DNA of 17,022 nt from Candolleomyces eurysporus (Eukaryota > Basidiomycota > Agaricomycetes > Agaricales > Psathyrellaceae): the NCBI GenBank assembly GCA_027579435.1, contig JANBPK010000045.1:1-17022 (forward strand). The letters are read 5' to 3'. Each line of letters starts with the position of its first letter. Position 1 is the stretch's first letter. The notes beneath the pieces were generated by a model, which did no database searches, had not been told where the DNA came from, and saw nothing but the letters and a program-made list of their open reading frames with translations. A program made the translations under genes and the position numbers. Positions 9,801-17,022 of the stretch are shown here, in pieces.

Positions 9801-10508
9801 GTGCATCGTGAGGCGCTCGAACTTCGACCATTACCCCATCCATACCGTTCATCCTCACTCAAGGATTTAGGCGATGCACTCTGGGCTCGTTATCAGTGCA
9901 CCGAAGCTTTTGCTGATCTCGAAGAAGCCATTTCCCGGTATCGTGAGGTGCTCGAACTTCGATCATTGCCCCATCCAGCCCTCTCAACGCCACTCAACAA
10001 TTTAGGCGTTGCACTCTGTGCTCGCTATCACTACACAGAAGTCTTGGCTGACCTCGAGGAAGCCATTTCCCTGCATCGTAATGCGCTCGATCTTCGGCCA
10101 ATACCCCATCCAGACCGCTTATGGTCACTTAACAATTTAGGCGATGCACTCTGGGCTCGTTATCGGTACAAAGAAGCTTCTGCTAACCTCGATGAAGTCA
10201 TTTCCCTCTACCGTGAAGCGCTCAAGCTTCTACCATTACCCCATCCATACCGCCCATCGTCACTCAATAATTTAGGCCATGCGCTCTGGGCTCGTTACCA
10301 GCGCACAGAAGCCTTGGCTGACCTCGAGGAATCCATTTCCCTGTATCGTTCTGCGCTCGAACTTCGACCCTTGTCCCATCCAGAACACCCACATTCGCCC
10401 AAAAATTTAGGTGATGCGCTCCTGATTCATTATGAACGCACTCGATCTCTCGGTATCGACAATAAAAGAACACCGGTAAATATATTTGATTTTTTGCACA
10501 CACTCTGA
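6863..10508 (+). CDS. NACHT-TPR STAND protein (NLR-like), copy A
   Basis: STAND NTPases are switch-like receptors; in fungi some control heterokaryon incompatibility and cell death. Exons are 6863-6971 and 7033-10508, giving 1194 residues. The first exon encodes MESFKKSQNAHVEQFSAYQI and a short His-rich end. The start is chosen because copy B has the same exon and splice site. The NACHT core shows Walker A GCLGCGKS (96-103), Walker B LILIDGLDEC (D211, D214-E215) and an arginine after VFITS (R248). A winged-helix-like region follows, with HTSLRDFL (430-437), the usual motif near the end of fungal NACHT modules. From about residue 556 to 1185 come fourteen 45-residue TPR-like repeats of the type LNNLGDALWARYQ/ADLEEAISLHREALELRP. 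The last is degenerate, and the protein ends nine residues later. No effector domain is visible at either end. Confidence 0.9.
8589..10478 (+). repeat. Coding tandem array, 14 x 135 bases (45-residue TPR-like repeats)
   Basis: Repeat starts were located at 8589, 8724, 8859, 8994, 9129, 9264, 9399, 9534, 9669, 9804, 9939, 10074, 10209 and 10344: an exact 135-base period with no indel in 14 units. Each unit codes two helices, HREALELRP and LNNLGxALxARYQ, with the linker PHPDRS, then ADLEEAIS. A degenerate precursor unit starts at 8466 (123 bases earlier). Units 1 and 5 share LLARGQ and SD(L/I)EE, and valine and aspartate units (LGVAL, LGDAL) partly alternate, so blocks of several units appear to have been duplicated. 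Confidence 0.92.
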
Positions 10509-12241
10509 CATGACACACGCTCTAGAGTAGGAAGACGCGAGAAATAAGAAATGCTGGGAGGAAAGTAACGTCGAAAAAACAGACCAAATTTCATTCCGAA
10601 AAAGAAAAAAGGCGAAAATCCGCCTCAAAGATGGCGCGTNAAAATGTGAGTTTCCTACTTCAATAAACCTATATATCGAACTATCGAACTTTGACACACA
10701 CTCTCACTCTAGAGTAGGAAAAGGCTCAAAAGCAGAAAAGCTAAGCAAGTTGCGTCACAAAGTCAGGATAAATTTGGCCTCGACAAACCGGTCAAGTGGG
10801 CAAAGTTGAAACGTGCATGATCACGGTAAGCGGCTTTTCGTATGATTGCATTCTCCGCAGACCGAAGACCAAACCCTGGACTGATCTTTTTTTTTCGTGA
10901 AGGAGATAATACCATTGTCCAATCAGACTCGGTTGACCCAGAGCTGATGTCAGGCTGTTTGTCCGGGTGTCACTTGTCGAGTATGTCGATGCTCTCATCA
11001 CTCCAGTATTTCATCATACGTCTCACAAACTCCTATTATTTACTCCACAGACTTTTAGTATATATAGTTCCTACTGTATCTATTTACAATAAGGCTTTAG
11101 TCAATCATGTCCATCGAATAGTCCTCTCCCGTCGCTCTCGTCGTCGTCGCCGACACATCCATCGGTCGTATCCTTCCATTTTTGTCATTACTATCTGTAT
11201 TTTGTTTGTTCGTTCCAGAATAGGAAACGATGTCAACTTCATAGGACTTCGATGCATTTCAGGGGGTGCACATTGTATGAACGTCAACTCAGGGTCTACT
11301 GCTAATTTTGACATGTCAAAGCATATATTTGTTAAAATAACACATAAGTAACAAGTAAAGTGTAAGACCGCTGGCTTATTACATAAAGTGGAAGTAATCG
11401 TCTCATCAATGTACTGAACCTGTCGCTCTCTTGGTGGAACAAAACAATCAACCTCGAGTTTATCGTGCGTATGGGTGTGTATGAGCCCAAAAGTCGGGGG
11501 GTTTCCGGCACCTCCAACCCGGACCCCACCAGGCCTGCCAGCGACTGTCTGCGACGATCTGATGAGACCCCTTCTCGATGTCCATCCTGCAGAAGCTAGT
11601 GGAGTGAGGAGTCTTGTCAAGTAGTTTCGTATGAAGGCCGTCATCCTTCGATCGAAGATAGAGACCTTCTGGAAAAGGTATTAAACGATCTCGCCAGTGC
11701 CCCCACCTCAACAAAATAAACCTCCTTGATTGAACCAATGTTCGGTGGCAGGGGAGGACGGATCAGCAGGCCTGTCTGAATCGTCGGAGAATCGGGAAAC
11801 CATCTCGTCTCATGAAACCTAATGTTATATTTTGATCTCAGGCGCTTAGCCACCCATATCTCAAGCTTGCGTCTCTAGGGCTCTACCTCTTTGCTATGCC
11901 TCTTCCATGTTTGTTTCGTGCGGTGGGCGTTGTTTGTGTGATCAACGAGACTTGACTGACGCCATTTTGGCATAGCCGTGAACGCAGAATTCAAAGGCAG
12001 CGTTACGCTCAATTCCATATTTGAAGTTGCTGATCAAGTCACATGTGGTAAGTGCTCTCAAATCGCAACCGCCTCTGAGCAGCCAGTAGAATTTGAGTGA
12101 TACACGCAGCATACAATGAACTCCATTATACAGGTATACTACTAAGGACTACACAGCACACGAGTTGAACCAAACAGACAGCCATATAAGCGTGGAAATG
12201 AGCACATCATGCTCCCGTCCCCACGATCAACGGAAGAGAGA
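10509..12241. other. Gene-poor region between duplication units
   Basis: These 1.7 kb hold no convincing gene. The AT content rises around 11000-11400. Open frames on both strands (up to about 180 codons) have basic low-complexity or irregular composition and overlap each other. A short minus-strand frame ending near 11100 (EDYSMDMID-stop) might be an exon, but no gene model could be built. A short direct repeat (10511 and 10692), a run of T near 10890 and CGT/TCG trinucleotide runs near 11130-11150 are the only structures noted. An ambiguous base is at 10640. Confidence 0.5.
10511..10720. repeat. Short direct repeat pair
   Basis: TGACACACGCTCTAGAGTAG (10511-10530) recurs at 10692-10720 as TGACACAC, ACTCTCAC and TCTAGAGTAGGAA, the second copy carrying a 6-base insertion. 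The copies start 181 bases apart and flank an A-rich stretch that begins just after the NACHT stop codon. This could be the trace of a small duplication or insertion. Confidence 0.5.
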
Positions 12242-12463
12242 TCACTGCTTCCTCGCGGGACTCTTTACTTGTGCCACAGGGGGCTTAGGAGAAGCAGGCA
12301 CCGATCTTGCCAACAGGCTTGGGAGAAGAAGGTGGGCTGATCTTGCTNGGGGGGCTTAGAAGCAGGTGGACTAATCTTGCCAGCAGTCTTGGGAGAAGGA
12401 GGTGGACTGCTCTTGGCAGGGGATTTGGGAGTGGAAGTGGCCCCGCCGGTGTTAGGTTGTACT
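12242..12463 (-). pseudogene. Lys/Pro/Ser-rich coding tail with minisatellite, broken
   Basis: On the minus strand this stretch encodes a low-complexity tail (TPKSPAKSSPPPSPKTAGK, then ISPPASKPP, SPPSSPKP), built from about four imperfect units of 33-36 bases between roughly 12280 and 12425. The frame is interrupted at the ambiguous base 12348, where dropping that base restores SKISPP, and again near 12290, where one frame ends and another reads SPARKQ-stop at 12242. At its 5' side it joins, in frame, the SEH1-derived IKIWRLD. It may be the C-terminal end of an unrelated gene brought next to the SEH1 fragment, or a decayed chimera. The parent gene is not identifiable from this sequence. Confidence 0.45.
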
Positions 12464-12716
12464 TTGTCCAGACGCCAGATTTTGATGCTGCGGGATGGTC
12501 GTAGCCTAGGCGTTCACCGTTCAATCATGCTCATACCTTTGTTCTAAGCTCCAGGTTTCCAACGTTATAGAAGTCGCAGTTAGCGTCTGTGGAGGTTTGT
12601 GTGTGTAAGTTGCCAAGGGTCGATGGGTCATTACTCGCTGTGTGCATGCATTTTGTCACTGCCAAATTTGGAAGAGGATCACGACGCTGTGCCCAATGCT
12701 GTAAGATTGCTGTAAC
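12464..12716 (-). pseudogene. SEH1 5'-end relic
   Basis: The minus strand matches the first exon, first intron and start of exon 2 of the intact SEH1 gene. Recognisable pieces are TDANCDFY (SEH1 has TDAIYDFY), a following AGCTTAGA-CAA segment, a donor-like GTATGA and, after an intron-sized gap, IKIWRLD (SEH1 has IKVWRLD). It is broken: the SEH1 start context is lost, TAA and TGA stops precede the DFY motif in nearby frames, and a 2-base deletion lies between DFY and the donor. Only about 34 codons plus the beginning of exon 2 were ever copied, so it could never have made the propeller. It probably came along as a passenger with the F-box promoter. Confidence 0.8.
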
Positions 12717-14131
12717 ATGCCTCCTTCTCCTCAACCATCCATGATGCCCAGAATCCTTCCTCCAGAAATCCTCTCTCGCTTTGTTCGCTTCCTGGATGCA
12801 GACGAAGAGGAGGATATGCACGCCCTGAAGACCCTGGCTATCACATCCTCCGTCTTTCTTCGATCTTGCCGATCCGGTATCTTCTACCACATCAAGCTCG
12901 AGGACACGAAGAACCAAACACGTTCACACCCTAGTTCAGACCGCAAATCCCCTGGCGAAAAGGTTCTCGACCTCGTAAATTCGACGCCGTGGGTCACAAA
13001 GTTTGTCAGGAAAATCAGCATCTACGACGTCTCCCAGCCAAGCTGGCTGTCAAACGACTTGAAAGTGGCCGAGGCGCTCAATAAATTGAACCTGGAGCAG
13101 ATCGAGCACTTTGTGCTTCATCGGGGCTATAGAACACAATGGCGTCAGCTTTCTCCCGAGATCAAAGCCGTCATCATGAAGATATGCCAATCGCCTGCTC
13201 TCGTCCGCCTGAGCGTCAGACGGACTCCCATGTCCCTGCTGGGTGTTGTCAGACCGACGCTCAAGCACCTCGAGGTACTGGAGACAGCCGCGAGTCCTGA
13301 TGAGCATATCAAACCTGTTCCTCGCGATTCACCCTTGAGCATCCGGACTTTGCAGATCCGACATGCCCATGACCTAGGTGGGAACATCAATTGGCTCGTC
13401 GACAGCGCGAAGAACGAAGTTAGACTGGACTCACTGGAGAAATTGCACTTCCTTTCCACCAGTGAGAAAGACCATGACCGTGTACCAATGCTTCTGGAGG
13501 CTTGCAAAACGTCGTTGAAAATCTTGAACTTTGATCCACACCCAGCAATCTGTTAGTCCTCTCCTGAACTTCTTTTCTGCATATATAGCTGTTTACTGAA
13601 TGTTTCGAGCAACAGCTGACCCACGTTCACACTTCTTCGATATTGCAATATGCACTGCCCTCGAGACTCTCTTTGTGAAGGTTGATGTTACCACTCCAGA
13701 CATCGAGGGCAGAAGAAACTGTCTTGAGTGGACGTCCAACTTCATCTCGAGGATCTCAAAGTCCAATGTCATCCGAATACACCTCCTCCTAGAATGGGAC
13801 TTGTCAGATGCACCCGGCGACATTGAAGATACCTCCCGTTCCCTTTTCTTCAGCTCACTTGCCCACTATCTTCGAACACTCGGGACTGCCGTCTGCAGTA
13901 CTCAGAAATACCCTCGCATTCAGGAGCTGGATATCGAGCTCAAGTCTACGAATCCGGTCGGTGATGATACCCCACATATCGAGCGCTTTGTGAAGCAGGC
14001 GCTCGAGCGCATACCTACACCGGATTTGGTGACTTTGAGGGCTCAGCCTCGTAAGTCTATGTTGTCATAGTCGACGTACTCCCAGAAGCTGACAATTTTG
14101 CATAGATGCGCCATCTGGAGATTGGTACTGA
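12717..14131 (+). CDS. F-box-like protein, copy B
   Basis: This is the duplicate of the F-box gene at 4785. Exons are 12717-13551, 13616-14050 and 14106-14131, giving 431 residues. From the shared ATGATG (12741) onward the three exons have exactly the same lengths as in copy A (811, 435 and 26 bases), and the first intron is 64 bases in both. Copy B has an additional upstream ATG that adds MPPSPQPS; a small deletion relative to copy A created it, so the true start may be 12717 or 12741. The F-box-like N-terminus (RILPPEILSRFVRFLDADEE) and the terminal SGDWY-stop exon are retained. Many amino-acid replacements but no frameshift or stop suggest a functional gene. A NACHT-TPR gene follows, as in unit A. 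Confidence 0.83.
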
Positions 14132-14948
14132 GTAGCTTTAGATTTAGGCTGTTTCTGCAGATCTATAATCCTCCGCCCTGTGTTCAGATTCGGAATATAC
14201 TCTGACACTTTTGATCCTCCAAGCTCGTACTTGTGTTGACATGAGCTCTCGCCAGGACTTGACCCCGGCCTGAAATTTACCCGAGACAACGACACCAGTC
14301 GGATAGTGCATCGTGTCGATTATCCATCGTGTATAATATATGGGCGGGTGGGCTCTACCTACCTTCCGTAATCTTAATAGCATGTCGCCAGGTCGTTAAC
14401 CCCACCAAAAAGAAGGCCCGGAATCAAGGCGAGGATCCACAACGTTGAAGTGTAGTAAAATCGGGTCGAAACGATAGCTCAAGGTCTGTAGAAATGGACG
14501 TGGGATCTTCAAAGAAAGATAAGCCTTTAACCAATCATTTCGTGCTGGGCAGCAGCTGTGACTTGGGTGTGACGTTCGCCGAGAGGAGCGCTCGTTCATG
14601 TTCGTTCTGCCACCCGAGCCTTAGATTCTAGACAGTGGGCGTTTATACCAAACCGTTCCCAGGACCACCGTGTTTTCCACGGGGCAATGAGGGTATGTAA
14701 TTTATTCTGACGGGCCACAGCAATGGCCTGCCTCCCTTCCCTCACCATCCCACCGCCATCCTACCACTCCCCATTGTCCTAAACCATCCTTACACACCTG
14801 ATTGGCAACTTTGTGAGAAGACAGGAACGAAAGACCTTTTCGAAGATAACCGAACCGTTATCGCGCATATAGAGTAGGTCCAGTGATCAATGCCGCCTAT
14901 CTGAATCTGACAGTCACTCCCAATTGACCGTGCATCCTAGATCGTCTG
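14132..14948. other. F-box/NACHT spacer, unit B
   Basis: These 817 bases are homologous to the 681-base spacer of unit A, with one main length difference: about 160 bases (roughly 14304-14466) have no counterpart in unit A. The insert has two copies of CATCGTGT near its left end and a TATAATATAT stretch, and no open frame of note. The remainder carries the NACHT promoter region. No gene is seen. Confidence 0.5.
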
Positions 14949-17022
14949 ATGGAGTTCTTCGAAAGGTCGCAGAACGCTCATGTCGAAAATTTCTACGCAT
15001 ATCAAGTCGAAGGAGATTTCCATCGCCATCTTCACCGTGCCGAAGATAACAGTAAGTATTCGACTCCTTCGTCAACTCCGCGATCTGGGCTAATTGGAAC
15101 GCAGGTCTGTATGAACTCCTTCAACCGATAGATGACGCGTCCCATACGCGTGATCGGAAACGATCACCCCCGGATTCTGCATGTATGCCAGGAACAAGGC
15201 TGGAGGTGGTCCGAAAAGTGGGCGCTTGGACTAGCGGCAACATCCAACTCACTGGGGAACCACACATCTACTGGATGCACGGATATGTTGGGTCTGGGAA
15301 ATCCGCTATATCGCAGGAGATTGGGAGAAAGTTCGAAATGCAGGGTAGACCGGTCGCGAGCTTTTTTTTCTTCCGAGGCTCAGGAGACAGGAGCCAGATA
15401 TGGAGGCTTGCCACGACTTTGGCGAATCAAATGGCAGCTTCTGTTCCAGAAACAGCGCCTTTCATACGGGCTGCTGTGACAGCCAACCCAGGTTTGAAGA
15501 ACTTCCCAGGACCTATCACCTCAGTGGCCATGCTCGGATGCAACGTCTGGTTTATGGACCGTTACAAGCCGCTGCGGCACGTGGCGCTATCGGAGCTTTG
15601 GCAGGTCATCCTTTCCTTATTACAATCGACGGCCTGGACGAGTGCGAGCAGAAGGACGAGGTTGGGGACCTTCTCGACGGCATGCTCGCGTTCTTCGACG
15701 AAAACCCCTTCATTCCTCTTAGGGTTTTTATCACAAGTAGGGTGGAGCGACACATCCAATCGCGCCTGAATGTTCCTGGGGTTCATTTGGACAACCTTGT
15801 GGATCATTGCTCAGACCATGATATCGCTACGTTCCTGGAGGTCCTTTTCCAGGATGCAGCAAGGCGGAACCCCGTTATCCAGGCATACACGCGGGAATAC
15901 GGAGAATGGCCCACCCCTAGCGAGAAACAGAAACTAGTCGAGCACATTGGCGGATCGTTCATTTTTGCATCAGCAGTATTCAAGTTCATCATGGATCCAA
16001 TCGCCGAAGGCAACCACCCAGCAACGCCCATGAGCCGACTTCCGTTGGCCCTCAAAATGAGCCCTGGCCTGGACGGGCTCTACGCACAGACGTTGGCGCG
16101 CTCTGAACGTCTTCCCCATTTCCTTGACATCATTTCAACCATCGCTCTGCTATGGGCACCGCTTCCGACGTCGGGAATCGCAGAGCTACTTGGAATCCAC
16201 ACTTACGAGGTTGTAAATGTCCTGGTGAACCTGCAAGCAATCGTACAGATTCCAGGGACGGAAGATACACCTGTCACACTCTGCCATACATCCCTCCGCG
16301 ACTTTCTTACAACTCAAGATCGATCCGGCCCTTTCTTCGCACACCCACGTCGCCATGTCCGCCTCCTTCTCCGTTGCCTCGAGTGTGAACTCGAGCTTCG
16401 TCGACGGAGGTCCGGAGTACTCATTCACAATAGTGAACGTACACCGGCTGCTGACTATGCTCTCAGATATTGGGATAAACATTTGATCCAAGGGCACGAC
16501 CTTGTGGAGCGATCAGAGTTTGATTCTGCCATCCACCTGTGTCGGAGTGCCCTCAGACTTCACCCAGACGAACCAGAGCTGATCCATGCGCTGGCCTGCG
16601 TGGTTGAATTCCGCGCTTTCTACACGGGGTCTCTTGTGGACCTTGCGGAGGCCGTTTCTCTGTGTCGTGAAGCTCTCAAGCTTCGACCATTACACCATCC
16701 AGACCGCTCATCCTCACTCAACAATTTAGGCCATGCACTCTGCGTTCGTTATCGAGCAACAAAAACCTTTTCTGACCTCGAGGAAGTCATTTCACTGCAT
16801 CGTGAAGCACTCGAGCTTCGACCGTTCCCTCATCCAGATCGCTCATCGACACTAAACAATTTAGGCGATGCGCTCCTGGTTCGTTGTCAATGCACAGAAA
16901 CTTTTTCCGACCTCGAGGAAGTCGTTTCCCTGCATCGGGAAGCGCTGGAGCTTCGACAATTTCCCCATCCAGACCGCTCACGGTCACTCAACAATTTAGG
17001 CAACGCGCTCCTGGCTCGTTAT
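14949..17022 (+). pseudogene. NACHT-TPR STAND gene, copy B, frameshifted and partial at the window end
   Basis: This is the duplicate of the NACHT-TPR gene. Exon 1 is 14949-15051 and exon 2 starts at 15105. Walker A is GYVGSGKS (94-101), a more canonical version than copy A's. After M177 (15530-15532) copy B has CTCGG where copy A has CAG. The +2 change shifts the frame, which ends at 15769 after 255 residues, before Walker B. In the other frame everything is open from about 15540 to the window end: IDGLDEC, VFITSR, HTSLRDFL, then TPR-like units starting at 16663, 16798 and 16933. The interval from the shift to the first repeat is 1113 bases, as in copy A. It may be a young pseudogene, a truncated allele or a sequence error; the site is not a homopolymer, which argues against the last. 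The gene runs off the window. Confidence 0.82.
16663..17022 (+). repeat. Start of the TPR array of copy B
   Basis: Units begin at 16663, 16798 and 16933 with the same 135-base period as in copy A, and the third is cut by the window end. These units share TFSDLEEV(I/V)SLHREALE, whereas copy A units have LADLEEAIS, so the array in copy B has its own consensus. Confidence 0.85.

Larger units (their letters stand above)
4502..10508 (+). repeat. Segmental duplication, unit A
   Basis: This is the left copy of a direct tandem segmental duplication. It begins within SEH1 exon 2 (TCGTCCAGACGCCAGA on the plus strand) and covers SEH1 exon 1, the divergent promoter, the F-box gene, the F-box/NACHT spacer and the NACHT-TPR gene. 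Anchors and offsets to unit B: SEH1 exon 2, +7962; F-box ATGATG, +7956; NACHT start, +8086. The right end of similarity cannot be fixed because unit B leaves the window inside the TPR array. Confidence 0.85.
12464..17022 (+). repeat. Segmental duplication, unit B (continues beyond the window)
   Basis: This is the right copy of the duplication. It starts at TTGTCCAGACGCCAGA, matching SEH1 exon 2 in unit A, and contains in the same order and orientation the SEH1 5' relic, an F-box gene, a spacer and a NACHT-TPR gene. Similarity is high in coding parts and lower in the SEH1 relic, which carries indels and stops. The left junction abuts the minisatellite. Confidence 0.85.

Noticed and set aside
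8589..10478. CRISPR array or non-coding satellite
   Set aside because: The 135-base units are in frame, without spacers, and encode TPR-like helices.
6894..10508. A single-exon 1204-codon reading of the NACHT gene starting at the ATG at 6894
   Set aside because: It reads the first exon in the wrong frame and runs through the intron. The spliced model from 6863 is matched by copy B in exon sequence and splice sites, while the unspliced frame has a stop in copy B.
10842..11351. Open frame of 169 codons on the plus strand
   Set aside because: Irregular composition, an Arg run from TCG/CGT repeats, and overlap with equally long frames on the minus strand; no recognisable domain.
11105..11853. 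Overlapping minus-strand frames of 70-179 codons
   Set aside because: Three frames are open over parts of the same region, no consistent splice model joins them, and no family is recognised.
15132..15479. Open frame of 115 codons overlapping the start of NACHT copy B
   Set aside because: It is a shadow in another frame; the homologous frame with Walker A is the one that continues from exon 1.

Overview
The window looks like nuclear DNA of a filamentous basidiomycete, most likely an Agaricomycete. Most genes are split by short introns (about 48-72 bases, one possible 92-base intron) with GTRNGT-type donors and CTRAY-like branch sites. The STAND protein has the NACHT plus tetratricopeptide-repeat architecture that is expanded in mushroom-forming fungi. 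No bacterial, plasmid or phage features were seen, and no tRNA, rRNA or CRISPR.

Layout. (1) 58-513, minus: a candidate small gene of unknown function, 57 bases from the next start codon. (2) 571-1552 and 1861-2939, plus: two tandem derlin (DER1/DFM1 family) genes with nearly identical exon lengths but one intron present only in the second. (3) 3124-4692, minus: a complete five-exon SEH1 nucleoporin gene, convergent with derlin 2. (4) 4785-6181, plus: an F-box-like gene (copy A) whose start codon is 92 bases from that of SEH1. (5) 6863-10508, plus: a NACHT-TPR STAND gene (copy A) with fourteen 45-residue repeats. (6) 10509-12241: about 1.7 kb with no convincing gene. (7) 12242-12716: a Lys/Pro/Ser-coding minisatellite joined to a decayed relic of the SEH1 5' end. 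(8) 12717-14131: F-box copy B, intact. (9) 14949 to the window end: NACHT-TPR copy B, with one +2 frameshift and running off the window.

The main result is a tandem segmental duplication. A block that begins inside SEH1 exon 2 (about 4502) and runs through the F-box gene and the NACHT-TPR gene is present again from about 12464 in direct orientation, offset by about 8 kb. The F-box copies have the same exon lengths apart from the N-terminus. The NACHT copies align without net indels over 1113 bases. The passenger SEH1 fragment has decayed. This suggests that the F-box and NACHT-TPR genes travel, and may act, as a pair. A STAND receptor or incompatibility module with a ubiquitin-ligase adaptor is an inference, not something the sequence shows.

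The other genes are housekeeping: derlins act in ER-associated degradation and SEH1 in the nuclear pore Y complex and the SEA/GATOR complex. All coordinates and splice sites were derived by eye from reading frames, splice consensus and comparison of the paralogous copies.
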